Shown: in pieces, positions 42,744-54,415 of the stretch
Layout of the letters: each line of letters begins with the position of its first letter
How positions within the stretch are numbered: position 1 is the first letter of the stretch
Assembly (NCBI GenBank): GCA_004143645.1
Contig: RXPK01000016.1
Location: 806,001 to 870,000 of the forward strand
Reading direction: 5' to 3'
DNA from: Protaetia brevitarsis
Lineage: Eukaryota; Arthropoda; Insecta; Coleoptera; Scarabaeidae
DNA: 64,000 bases
The notes under the pieces: generated by a model
Database searches by the model: none
Seen by the model: the letters and a program-made list of their open reading frames with translations, nothing else
Told to the model about the DNA's origin: nothing
Program-made: the position numbers and the translations under genes

Positions 42744-43991
42744 AATAGGGTCGGGTCCTTCAACAGGTTATACAAGAAACGACTTACTGTTCTTCATTTT
42801 TGTGTTCTACTATGACGAATGCCTAAGATAATTCAACATTTGGGTTTCATATTTGTGAGTAAAACCAACTGAAAAATTAATAAATTTCAAATTATGACTA
42901 ACATCACAACTGTTTCAGCTTTCAGCCAGTAAAAAAAATAAGGATTTTTTGCGTTCGCTTAGTGCCACATATATACAGTCGCGAGCAAATGTTATAGGCA
43001 CCTTTGACAAAACTAATGGGTTTCATGTTTCTTGCATTTTTTTTGTGACAGTTATTTCAACGTTTACATAATCGTCTTTATGGTTACAATAGTCTTTATA
43101 GATACCCTTTGTAAATGTATTATTTTTTTGTATATATTTTCAAGTCTTCGAGATGTCACTTTCCCCCTCCCACCTAAAAAGTAGTATAGCTGTACTAAAA
43201 ACACTCTAATATGCAACAAATTAATAAGATCCCTTAAAATACTAGATATTTATAATGTATTACCTACAAATTTTTATTTACTCATTTCTTACTGTGATAT
43301 GCGCCCAAAATTTAGGGTGCCTATAACATTTGCTCGCGACTGTATTAGGTATTCTATCACTTAATGGATTTTGGTTAATGTTTAAGTGACATTTGGTATG
43401 ATTAATAATTGTGTGATATTAAAATACCATGGGCAATTATTAAGTATTAAGGAAATTAAGGTTGTAAAAATGCTGACGTAAGTTTTATAAGACTATTGTT
43501 TTTTCAAGATTTAATAAAAAAATCCAATAGGTCATTTTACACATACAGCTTATATTAGATCCTGAATTTGAAATTGTTACTGACCAAAATTGATCATGAT
43601 TAATGATATTATGATTATAGAACATTTTTCCAATAAATCTAGATTTTAGGGATGATGTCTTTCTAAAAACAATACGGACTATAAACATAATTCCAATCAA
43701 ACTCAATGCTATAATTGACAATTTGATACATTAACTGACAACGGAGACACAGATTGTACAATAGGTGAACGTCAAACCGCTATTTATTTTTTTATTGCTC
43801 CAAAACAGAATTTCTAATTTTTATTGGGCATAATAGTTGTGACGTTGGACTAAAATTTTTAAAAAAATATACGTTTTCAAACTTCTTTTCCTTTAAAAAT
43901 ACTAATCTTACAAACAAAAGACCTGTAAATCCGTAGCGATTTAAAACTTTTTTTTCGAATAAAAAAAAAAAAAATTGTTCCTGACCCTATT
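42744..43991 (-). mobile_element. Non-autonomous DNA transposon, copy B, interrupted by a MITE
   Basis: It is the reverse-oriented partner of the element at 19258-20038. The ends are AATAGGGTCGGGTCC (left) and GACCCTATTG (right). Without the 367-bp MITE and its duplicated TA it is about 880 bp, so it also carries some sequence that copy A lacks. Confidence 0.82.
42976..43342. mobile_element. Tc1/mariner-type MITE, 367 bp, 27-bp perfect terminal repeats
   Basis: Both ends are CAGTCGCGAGCAAATGTTAT followed by AGGCACC, exact over 27 bp. The element is flanked by TA at 42974-42975 and 43343-43344. There is no coding capacity. Perfect ends suggest recent movement in trans by an active Tc1/mariner transposase elsewhere in the genome. 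It sits inside copy B of the 780-bp transposon. Confidence 0.93.
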
Positions 43992-44289
43992 GTTTGAAAA
44001 TTTACATGTTTTTTTTTTTCTGTGTAGACACATATTGTTTACATTTTTCCTACTACACCTTACAACTCAATTCGGACAAGGGCATGCATCTTGTATAACT
44101 GATCCTTATTTGGATAGCAATTGATGGATATTTTTTAAGTTTTTTTATCTGTAAGCGTGCACAGACATACAGCGCTTACCTTTTTTTCTAAAAAAAAAAC
44201 CATCCCTAAAGTGAAATAACCATTTTGTGACATATTGAAATTGAATTTCATCCGTATTGGGTTTGAAGTATGCATGACGTGATAGTGGC

Positions 44290-44720
44290 TAATTCAATTT
44301 TCAGTGCGAGTGGAAAACGTTTTCACGTCCATCGGGCGCACCGAAATTTGAGAATTCATAATGAGCCTGGAGGACCGACAGGGTTATGGTTATTTAATCA
44401 GTTGATTTTTCGAAGCCTATAAAAGGATTCTCCCCCGTTTTAGCAAGGCGCACGTCGGCCCGGTGAAATTTTTTCATTTATTCACATGGCATTTTGTAAA
44501 TAGGCGCTGGCAGCCGGTTGCTCTCCCGCCAAACAATTTTAATGCATAGTTAAGTTGTTTCCTTCCGAATGCATCCTCCAAAGACCCATACGCGCTGAAA
44601 ATACGCGTTCCCATTTTACATTCTCTCGCGTTCATATTTCCCGTACACTTTCAACCGCAATTTGCCGACACTTACTGTAGAGGCGTAGCGTTATGATACT
44701 TTCACGTGGATCTTTTCTTT
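44290..44720. other. GC-richer unique island, possible cis-regulatory DNA
   Basis: Many CG dinucleotides, no repeat partner in the window and no convincing ORF (a Met-initiated frame at 44693 has no known domain). It contains TATAAAAGG at 44418-44426, a good TATA-box match, with GGCGCACGTCGG downstream. It could be a promoter or conserved element of an unseen gene. This is inference. Confidence 0.25.
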
Positions 44721-45369
44721 TCTTTCTCGCTTGTTCGAAAGTGAACGAGAATTTGCCAATGCGAATGGAGAATCTGCGATTGCTGTCCGTAATGCTCTCG
44801 TCTATACTCCCCTTATCTTTTCATCATTTCTCCCAGGAAATATTATTTAATGATGCGCAAAGGAAGATAGCTTGGAGCGGAAAGTATTACAGCTTTTATT
44901 TGGAATATATCAAGGTTTCTGTTTCTGATCAATAAGTAACGAATATATTATTTTATAAAATCAAAACATTCAAGCAGTGAAATATTAAAGACCTTTTGCG
45001 ATTTAAACTCATACTAATAAGCATGATTGTTCATAATTTACATGGAAATATACACACCAGCATATCATTAACATAATAAATTTAACGAGTGGTTAATCCT
45101 CACAGGACTGTGCAAGATAGGTAACGATTTCCGCTTCTACCATCGATTAGAAGTTTCAAACGTCAAAAGATATCAACAGAACAGCACGAAATATACAAGA
45201 ATCAACGAAACAGAGTGCGGACGCAAGAGAAAAGTCATGGCTATTTTTCGGGAAAAAAAAAAGAAAAAAACCATCGATTTTATAACACTTTAGAATCTTA
45301 TTATAGACCACAGAAACGGGTGCAAGAGGTATATATAAAGAACAAAAACAAGTTATATTAATAAACAAA
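44721..45369. other. AT-rich stretch
   Basis: Nothing recognised except a poly-A run at 45254-45271. Confidence 0.35.
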
Positions 45370-45723
45370 ATAATAACAATAATAATAATAATACTAATTT
45401 ATTTGAGAGTTCAAATATCGTCAAAGGTTACAATATAATATTCATATATATACTTAACTAAATCATTAACTAGGTTTACTACGCAAGAAAATTATAAAAC
45501 AAAAGTTCATTTAAAAATTTCCAGAGTTCTGTTTTCAATTTTTTTAGTTCTTTTATCTGTGTTATTTGGCGGGGGAGAGCACTGTACGCCGATATTGACT
45601 TATAAAAGAGAATGACTCGGTACTGCAGGATCTCCAGTATGCCTAGTTCTCACAGTGCTCTGTGACAAATCACCATTGCAAGGGTACAGGTGTTTGTGCT
45701 TGTAAAAGAATAATATTAGTCTG

Positions 45724-45744
45724 TATATATATATATATATATAT
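45724..45744. repeat. (TA)n microsatellite
   Basis: A perfect TA dinucleotide run inside the 3' part of the LINE. Confidence 0.9.
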
Positions 45745-47009
45745 AGACATGGTAAAGTTAATATGCCTACTTGCTTAAACAGAGGCCTGCATGGTGTTCT
45801 GGCCGACTTAAACAAGATACATCTAACGATCTTCTTTTGCATAATAAAAGCCTTCTCAAAAAATGTTGAATACCCCCAAAATATTATTCCATATGATAGC
45901 CGGGATTGGACGTGGCCAAAGTACAATGCTTTGAGTGTATTAACGTCAACAATACTCCTTATTTTATATATACCGTAATAATATCGGCTAAGTACCCCGC
46001 ATACACCGCCGACATGAACTTCCCACTTTAGTTGATTATAAAGTATCACACCTAAAAAATTGATTTTCTCCTTGTCTCTATAGTCGTGCTGTCGTCAACT
46101 ATTTCATTCTTCGGCGTAAAATGTATTAATTTTGTTTTTCCTACGATCATTTTTAAGTTATTCATCTCACACCATTCTAACATTCGATTAAATATATGAT
46201 CTACCGAAGTCAAAATGTTCATCCGTGAAGGACCATTCACTATGACCGTGGTCTGCGTATTGAAAAATATGATCTGTGCGTATGTATTTATATAAATCGT
46301 TCACATAAACAATAAAAAGAAGAGGACCCAAAACGGAACCCTGTCGTATACCTTGACTCACTGAAGCTATGGAGGAGTATACCATTGTTTTGGTATCCCC
46401 CATCGTTGCCGGAATACAGACACAGTGTGTTCGGCCTGTTAAGTAGGATTTAATTAGATCTAAGCAGACACCCCGGATTCCGTATTTATACAGTTTTTCC
46501 AATAAATTACCAAAGTCTACCATCTCGAAGGTTTTGCTGAAGTCAAAAAATATACCACTTACCTTATTCCTGCTCTCCAATGACGCCAGTATGGTCTCCA
46601 AGGAATCGAAGATTGCTTTCTCGCAAGACTTGCCAGGTAAAAACCCATACTGTGCCTGACTCAATAACTGATTCGTGGTAAAAAGAGTCGTACAATCTCG
46701 AGTGGATTATCTTCTCAAAAATCTTTGAGAAGGAAGCCAATAGAGAGACAGGTCTATAGTTATTCATGTCTCGTGCTTTTTTATTTTTTTGTATAGGAAG
46801 GATCTTCGCGCATTTTAACTTGTTCGGAAACATTCCCTCTAACAACATAGCGTTTACTATATCTTCCAGCGAGTGCACCATGTACTCAGCAGATTTCTTC
46901 ATTGAACTACTGGGCATACTGTCAATTCCGGAGGAGATCTCTGACTCGATTTGATTTAGTACTTTTCTAATTTCACTGACGGATGTTGGAAGAAAATATG
47001 CCGTATTTA

Positions 47010-47927
47010 CACTGTTGAAAATATTACGGTGTTGGCGTTAATTTTGCGCTAGTCAAATATTTTAGTGTTGATTTTTACAAACTTTGCCAGACGAATTGAC
47101 TACATGTGTTTAGTAGAACAGAAATTACTAGAATTTGGTGTGAATTCTTTGTTCAGATATGAGGATTTACTATTTTCTCTAGACATTCAGAAGCATCAAC
47201 CAATCAGAATTTTTCCTTCCGATAGAAATATAGAAACCCCACCTAATCTAATACAGTATTGCATTATACGCACCACCTGCATTGCACGTGTATCTGTTTT
47301 CGAGTTTGTTTCTGCGTATTAACATATCTAAACAAACAAACCACCAAATGTGACTGACCTGCAAAGTGTAAGCTTGTGTTATTAAACGTTAATTCCAGTG
47401 GGCATAAAAAAATTTCAACATCTTAAACATGTATTGGGAACAACTATTTACGTAATTAGTTCAGATTTGAATCAAATAGCATAAACATTCACTTAATCTT
47501 ATAATGGTTCTAAAAAAATCATTTTAAAATTAATACGTTTAGTTGAAACCAAAACTTTTGAATGAGTGGTTCTGTATATTTATAATTGAGAAAACGTCTT
47601 AAAGAGAGAATATTATAGCACTAAGAAATAGGAGTTGCATATTAAAAAGACGTTGTGTTTAGAAAACGGTGTTAAATCATCCAATAGATCGCATTCATTT
47701 AGTTAAACAGCTAGTAAATTTGTCTAGTCTAGATCAAATAAAATGTGACTAGAAGTATATCATAATTCCACGTGTTAGTTGCACAAAATAACCCCAATAG
47801 ACAATACTTGACTATCTTTGTTCGTCAAATTTAAACTTCTATAGTTCTCGACAAAATAACACGAAAACAGTGTGGACCTCTCCTCACTATTAAATTAGTC
47901 AAAAAAGTGTTAAAATTTTCAACAGTG
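47010..47927. mobile_element. TA-flanked non-autonomous DNA element, 918 bp
   Basis: The left end is CACTGTTGAAAATATTA; the right end inverted is CACTGTTGAAAATTTTA (16 of 17 match). TA lies at 47008-47009 and 47928-47929. Removing the element and one TA restores the LINE reading frame across the junction (ASNV then NTAYFLPTS). A Met-initiated frame at 47065-47322 on the plus strand has no known domain. The terminal sequence is partly self-palindromic. Confidence 0.87.
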
Positions 47928-49170
47928 TACGTTACTGGCCACATGACTAGTACTTATGTTTTCTAATCTCCTTGGCGAGTTCTCCAGCGTGAAATGTTCC
48001 AGTAACATGTCAGATATTTTGTTAGGATCTCTAATTTCATTACTTTTGCCGTCGATTAGTATGAGCTCGTGATTATTGGTTTTAGGAGATACTTCTTTAT
48101 TTATTATGCTCCACATCTGCTTGGACTTGTTATTTGCAGACAATATTGTGTCACTATTATATTTTTTTTATAGTCATTAATTAGCTGCTGTACCTCAATT
48201 TTTCTTTGTTTATATGTCTGTAGTATATCTTCGCTGTTAGTCATTTTATATAAAAAATAAAGATCCGTCATAGACTTATTTAAATCTTCGATATGTTTGT
48301 TAATCCAACAGAGAAGAGGTCGAGTACATTTCATAATTCTCCTCAGTGGAAAGTGCCTGTCAAAGTAATACATGTATGTATCATGAAAAGAATCATATTT
48401 AGCGTTTGTATCAATCTGGGAGTATACATCTGCCCAAGATTCATTACTCAGATCCATCAAAAATTGTGAAATGCTTTCATCGGAAAAAATTCGCCTTTCC
48501 ACATAATATTGTAGAGTTACGTTAGCTACTTGGAAATCTATAACTATACTATTGTGATCCGAAAATGTACAGTCCATCACCGAACTATGTATTTTCTCAG
48601 CCACATAATTAGTGAAAATATTATCAATGCATTTGTCTTGTCTGGTGGGGTCCTGAATTAGGTGTTGCAACCCAAAAAGGTGACAAACGTCTACCACCAA
48701 TCTGCTTTTACTACTCAAATCATCGTTAAAATTGCCCTGTCCAACACATCAGCCAGTCCATCCACGAAAGCCTCAATATTACCGTCACGCGATCTATAAA
48801 CGCAAATGATTAAAAACTTCTTGTTATAAATTATGGTTTGCACGCTACAAAATTCAAATTCTTTTTCAGTTGAAACTACGTCACTAGTTGTGTCGATTAA
48901 ATTGATGCTATTATGGGCGTAAATAGCTGTTCCCCCTCCTCGTCTTGTATGCCTAGTGAAACTACTTACTAAGTAATAGTTATTTAATGTGCATATTCTA
49001 ATTTCGTCTTCCGACAGCCAGTGCTCACTCAATAGATATTGTGCGTAGATGGCAAGAATACTTTCAAGAGTTACTAGGACTGCGAAGGCAAACTAAGGAT
49101 ATAAAACCAAAAGAGTATCCGAGAAACATGATTAACAGAATTAATCAAAAGTTGAAGACGCCTAGAAACG

Positions 49171-49205
49171 ATAAAAAGCAGCAATAGTACATTGCTGCTT
49201 TTTAT
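49171..49205 (+). other. Perfect 15-bp hairpin
   Basis: The arms ATAAAAAGCAGCAAT and ATTGCTGCTTTTTAT surround a 5-nt loop. An open frame ending RINQKLKTPRNDKKQQ stops at the TAG in the loop. It looks like an intrinsic-terminator shape, but the context is eukaryotic. It may be the 3' structure of an unidentified element. Confidence 0.7.
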
Positions 49206-49239
49206 ATTTTAGTTCTATGTATGTAAATAGTACACTACA

Positions 49240-49445
49240 AGGTAAAAGATCTATTCTATCTTGTATTCTTGCTGTTTGGCCGTTTTACCCTATTCCTTTT
49301 AAAGAGGCCAGGACATGCGAAGGTTCCAAGTTAGATAAATCTCTCATTTTGATTGCACATGCTCCCATGCGCAAGGTCATCTAGTTGTACAGTGAGGAGG
49401 AGGAGATGGGTGGGAGCTTCATCCATTTCCCACAAAATTCACCTT
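49240..49445 (-). mobile_element. 3' end of a LINE (family F2), second copy
   Basis: On the minus strand it reads RMGACAIKMRDLSNLEPSHV then ASLKGIG, matching the RDLPNLGPSDILHF and LKGIG block at 20220-20290. The untranslated DNA that follows also matches (AAAGGAATAGG, ACGGCC, ACAGC-AGA). It lies directly beside the long LINE and is a separate family. Confidence 0.78.
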
Positions 49446-49996
49446 CAGACTCCCTTGCGAATTCAACATATGTAATTAGCTTTATCAAAGAAGATTTTAA
49501 TTGTATTGTAATCAATATGCAAGAAAAACAACAAGTCGTTATTTTCCAATTTCAAACAAACGTGGTCTAGACCTCACAGAATGATATAGATCAATTTCTA
49601 AGTGACAATTGCTGAATAGTTAGATAACAATGCAATTGCAACGTTACAAAAATCACATGCTCCTACAAAAATCGAAGTCCATCCATTTAAATACGCTAGA
49701 GGTTCACAGCAAATTCGTTCTGCTCTATAAGATTTACCAGCACCACAAGTGGTTGTTGTTAATCGTATTTTGTTTGAAAACCAAGGCATGGAATTATATT
49801 TGAGCAACCAGCATTAGGTTTCATTGTAAATTTAGATCTGTCAAGGTGTCAATACGATGCTCTTCTGCAAAAATTATATTATGGAATTCAGCTTGCATAA
49901 ATGTAATGTTATCCGAATAAATTTGCATTAATTCTAATACCTACAAAGCATGAAATATCAGTTACAACTCCTGATAATTAGTGGAAAATGATTGGG
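49446..49996. other. AT-rich stretch, unassigned
   Basis: A minus-strand frame at 49598-49807 contains TTTCGAGKSYRAERICC, but I cannot place it in a family. Confidence 0.3.
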
Positions 49997-50104
49997 AAAG
50001 TGTGACACATTAACAGATTTTTCGGCAAACATTAATAACACATGCAGAATGTGCCTGGTTAAACCTAGGAACATGCTAATATAAAGTGTGACACATTAAC
50101 AGAT
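49997..50104. repeat. Exact 22-bp direct repeat, 86 bp apart
   Basis: The 22-bp sequence starting AAAGTGTGACACATTAACAG occurs at 49997-50018 and 50083-50104 and encloses 64 bp. Confidence 0.8.
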
Positions 50105-51399
50105 AATGTACTGTGATCGTCAAAATTTAACTATAGTATAGGTATAATATATAAAATAATCCTCAGAATTTAAGTACAAAGCCTGCTAGAACAGATATAC
50201 ATGGGTGTTATTTTTCCAGGATTGGATATTGTTTTATAGAATTAGCAATGCATACCTCATATAATCTATCATTTATTAAATAACTTCTATAACTACTGAT
50301 TAGAATAAAAGAAGAAAGCAAAGGAAATGTACGTCCTAGAACGATTTACGATTAAAATTGGTGCAAGAAATAATGATGGACCCATAAATGTTTCTAAAAT
50401 CTATTTTGCACAGTGGTTACCAACGGTGTTCATAAAAAAAATATTTGATAACTTTCTATTACGTTGCAAACGTTTCTATCTTGTTTCTACGAGGTTTCCT
50501 ATAAGACTAAATAACTAAATATAACAATGTAGAAGAAATGGAAGAAAGGAAGTTTAAAATTTTCAAAATTAAAGCTAAAGGTACATTCCATTATTATACT
50601 CTAACATGATTAAACCTGGTTGCGATACTATGTACGTTATCACTGCGCCAAGGCCATCGGCCATTCTGTGAGGCCTTATCAGTAATTGAGGTCCAGCTTT
50701 ACATTACCTATCGCATGCTTTTCTTTGGATAAGTGGGGCAGACTAATTATATTTTTCGTTAAGCACGATACAACAGACCAAACCTTATCTATACGTATCC
50801 ATCTAGTAGTTTGCATAAATAGTTTCCCGTATGCTAAACCATGGGCCCTGAGAGAAATTAATCAAAGTATTAACTTCAATTAACAAAGTTGGTCGTATTT
50901 TCCCTGAGTATACAACCTCACATTGCGTGTAAACTTTATAATAGTATATGGAGTAGGGTTAAACAATATTTACACTTTTCCTGTACACATACACCCTGCT
51001 CTGGTCGTGAAAGACACCCACCGTTATCTGCGTTTTTGTTTGTATATAAATTTGATGTTAAAATTAATTAGAATTCGTTAACGAGAGACAATTTACTTCT
51101 ACTTAGGAAGCGATGGCTTTTGTTTTTCTTTAACGATGAAGATGGATACAATATATAACCAATGATGAAAGAAATTATTTCTACATGCAGACAGAAAATT
51201 AAAATTTTAATTGCAACGTCATTGTTGTTGTTTATAGGGGTTTACGAAAATTGCATCGGATATTATACCGATGTACCGAAAGAAATCATAGCATTTGCAA
51301 TGTGCTGGAATAAGATAGGAAGTCGGTAGATACCTTATAACCCAATTTAATCCCGTAAACGCCTTATTTAACAGCACATTATACACAACATATGACTAT
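50105..51399. other. AT-rich stretch
   Basis: Nothing recognised beyond short frames without domains. Confidence 0.3.
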
Positions 51400-51830
51400 T
51401 CTAAAGCCTTTCGACCTAGTAAATCATTAACTGCTATTGAGAATGTTAATTTACTATATTAAAGGGTAACATACATCGTAGATTGACATCATATTTGACT
51501 AATATAAGACAAACAGTTGTGATAGAATGTAGAAAATCACAAGAACTATCGATGCACTAAGGGATACGACAAGGCTCTACGTTGGGACCTTTACTTTTCC
51601 TTCCTTTTTTGTAAACGATATACCAGATGTAACGCGGCATTTGCTATGTACGCCGACGCCAACTACTTTCTTCAAGTTGACAAAAATACTATTGCCTTTC
51701 TACCTAGCATACAGAACAGCATTGATATATCTGTAAATTGGTTTTCTCCCCAAATCAACTGCGAGAATCGAAGCTAATTAACTTCAAATCTTAAAATTAT
51801 CGGACTGCCATGCTAAAAACATGACCTAAA
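51400..51830 (+). mobile_element. LINE reverse-transcriptase fragment
   Basis: In broken frames: YSKAFRPSKS near 51395-51425, GIRQGSTLGPLLF at about 51560-51600, FVNDIPDVT, then LLCMYADA (the YADD box, damaged) at about 51640-51660, followed by NTIAFLPSIQNSIDIS and VNWFS. This is the palm of a Jockey-type reverse transcriptase. Both ends are truncated. Confidence 0.8.
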
Positions 51831-53424
51831 TCCGCAATTGGTATATTTTATAGTAAATAACATCACACCAATCGTAACGGTTTAAATTTTAAAACATTAG
51901 AACGTATACTTTTATAAAACTAAATAAACAAACATTTTTGACGTTTATATCATTACAAACCTTTTTGTAACAAAAATTGAAGACAATGAAAGTATTTGCT
52001 AATATCCAAATAATAAACTGATAATATTTAAGACGACACATTGTAAATTAATAGAAAAATAGAATTTATAACCAAACGCAAGCGACATTAAACGTTAATG
52101 TTTAAGACGATATCATGTGAAACGCAACTGACGAGTGCCGCCCCTTCGTTACACTAATTTGCAGGAAAATGCAGTTAGAACAGTATTTTTAACAGTTGCT
52201 GAACTACCAACATTATTCAAATTCACCGAGTAACTTTTCATATGTTTCAGAAGTTCGTTAATTTATAGTGTCGAGAAAACATGTGGGAAAATTTAATTTA
52301 ATGCGGCTTGGAGTGAACGAGAAAGAGACCAACTCTATAGATAAAGACAGACAAAACTCTGCGTATATAATTTACATTTCAAGCTGCTTCCTTGCTTTAT
52401 TTGCTCTATTTTATGTCGACATAGTTTATGAAGTATGTGGAAAAGTTATGGTATTTTTGTATACTGACTGAAATGGAAAATTCTGTGCAACGCCAACGGT
52501 CAGATTCGCATTGTCAGTCAAACTTAATTGTGTATAAGACAATGTGTGGAATACATAATGGCTAAGTGAAGGGACTACTATCAGATTTTTTCACTGCTTT
52601 CGCGTCTACCTTACTAAAGTGTCCCACAAGAAAGGACCGATGAGAACAGATTTGACATTAGCCTCTTCAAAAATGACTACAACAGCATTCACAAGAAAAA
52701 GGAAGGACTTAACGCTTGAAGCCCAAAGTGATGATATAAGCCCTTCCACGAGGAAAGTATCTGTGTCATTCCTAATCCAAGGCCTACTTGAAATTGGTAG
52801 CTTCAAAAAAATTAATTCTTTTTTTTTCAATTAAAAACAATCAGTCTCTCCTTCTTATAATGGGATTAGTTTCGATGAATTTGAAGCATCAGTGGTGCTG
52901 CACATAAATTGTTTATTAAAAGGGAACAGATCCATTTTTTCGCACTATACGTTGTAACTTTCAAAAACAGAGGACTTAATAGAAAATATGAACTTATAAG
53001 GAGTAGAGAAGGTGAACCTATAATGGTAAGAGGTAATTACAAATTTTCTGGACTAACAATATCCTCGCGGTTATTCAGCTTTTAACGAAAAGCAAGCACC
53101 AGGAGTCGGCGAAATATCTAAAGTCTTTTACCCAAACTAAACCGGTTTTCTTGAAAAATGTCGTTCCTACACTTCTGAGGGATGTGTCTCAAACACTGTT
53201 AATAATACCAACAGTGAACAGTTCTCTGTTCACATTGTAAAACAATAATAGAAGGTGATCTGCAGCTTATGGTATTTTAATATATCTACCAGATCCGAAG
53301 AAAGACAAAAAGGAATTTGGTAAAACCATCACAAGCTGCAATACCAGTATAGATGAATAAAGTAAAATAAAAAAAATATAAAATATCGTGTTTTATGTGC
53401 TCCCCTCAATACACTGGCACAATA
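51831..53424. other. AT-rich stretch, no gene identified
   Basis: An open stretch at 52619-52830 reads coding-like on both strands (plus strand: KGPMRTDLTLASSKM, KRKDLTLEAQSDDISPS), but I do not recognise it. It could be transposon debris. Confidence 0.3.
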
Positions 53425-54415
53425 CTACATGCTGTCTCTGATTTGGGTGCCGGGACATGAGGATATAAAGAGCATTATAATAGCCGACGAACTAGCCACG
53501 CAGGGTTCTAAAAGACACTTCACAGGTCCAGAGCCCGTATGTGGGATTACTAAGGACTCTGCAAGAAGGGAGGTCTGGACCTGGTTAGATAAAGAAAGTA
53601 CAAAGAAATCTAGGTCGACTAAAGGTTAACTGCATACTAAAGCGCTAATTGGGAATTGGGATGCTAGATTCTCTGATAACCTACTCAGACGCGGCAAGAA
53701 AGAAGCTAAAACCATTACTGGACACTGTCCCCTGAAAAAAGCATCTATACAACACAGGTCGAGTAAGCGAACCGTGGTGCAGAAAATGCGAACTACAGGA
53801 GGAAACGAGTGTACATGTAATCTGCACATGTGAGGAATTGAAGGTACTCAGGCAGAAATATTTCGGGAAGGATCTATTGGAGCCCTCGAGGGTTCTCAAG
53901 TTTCCACTTGGCAAGATTCCACATGCTCGCGTGGAAGTAAGAGATTTAATAGGGACGGTACAATTGAGGAAAATAAATGGGGGGGTGCGAGAGAATAACC
54001 AGTGGAGACGAAGAACTAATAAAGAACTCATGCAAATGTATGGACAACCCTCAATTGTTGAAGTGATAAGGACCCAAAGAATGAGATGGCTGGGACATGT
54101 CGCTAGGCTACCAGATTCGAGACCAACAAATCAGGTTCTGGAGGGAGGCATATCAGGTAGAAGATCGAGGGGAAGACCAAGAACGGGATGGCTCAAAGCG
54201 GTGGAAAGAGATCTGATGGAAGTGGGGGTCAGAGTTTGGAAGAGACTAGTATGGAATAGAACAGAATGGAGAAGAATTTGCAAAATAAGCCATGGGCACA
54301 AGAGGCCTGCAGAGCTGAACATACATACATACATACATACAATGAGGACCTAGTTCAAGTGCCTGGACTATATGTGCCCAGACTAACCTAAAGAAGAAGA
54401 AGGTAGGGTTTTGTA
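53425..54415 (+). mobile_element. LINE (family F1): RNase H, tail and 3' UTR, with a nested insertion
   Basis: It starts in RNase H with LIWVPGHEDIKSIIIADELA (the 'VPGH-G---NE-AD-LA' block) and GPEPVCGIT. After frameshifts there follow a Cys-rich tail (CRKCELQEETSVHVICTCEE) and EVRDLIG. The 3' untranslated DNA is split at 53970 by an RTE fragment and resumes at 54339, ending CTAACCTAAAGAAGAAGAAGG. A sister copy lies at 8028-8185. Confidence 0.85.
53971..54338 (+). mobile_element. RTE-type LINE 3' fragment inserted in the F1 LINE
   Basis: It encodes RTNKELMQMYGQPSIVEVI, RTQRMRWLGHVARLPDSRP, SGRRSRGRPRTGWLKAVERD and WNRTEWRRICK, the typical C-terminal tail of RTE-clade LINEs. It ends in a (CATA)n run at 54320-54340, as RTE elements do. 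Flanking ACAATTGAGGA (53960-53970) and ACAATGAGGA (54339-54348) are the target-site duplication, one base apart. Confidence 0.9.

Larger units (their letters stand above)
45370..49032 (-). mobile_element. Long LINE (Jockey/CR1-like): endonuclease and reverse transcriptase, split and frameshifted
   Basis: On the minus strand, 5' to 3': an endonuclease part 49032-48715 (SEHWLSEDEIRICTLNNYYL, TRRGGGTAIYAHNS, YRS), a gap, then its end and linker (QDPTRQDKCIDNIFTNYV, SDHNSIVID). The linker resumes after a frameshift at about 48130. The reverse transcriptase runs from ILPIQKNKKARDMNNYRPVS to QYGFLPGKSCEKAIF, then FFDFSKTFEMVDF and SQGIRQGSVLGPLLFIVYVN. The catalytic YADD box (about 46255) reads YAD followed by a 2-nt deletion that shifts the frame. 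The 3' end is probably the (ATT)n tail at 45370-45395. It is 5'-truncated, with a 918-bp element inserted at 47010. Confidence 0.9.

Noticed and set aside
49033..49205. Possible bacterial contamination suggested by a terminator-like hairpin
   Set aside because: Both sides are insect LINE sequence in the same contig and no bacterial gene is present.
52606..52834. Overlapping open frames on both strands (KRKDLTLEAQSDDISPS on plus)
   Set aside because: Looks coding-like but no family, splice structure or repeat partner could be shown; recorded only as unassigned DNA.
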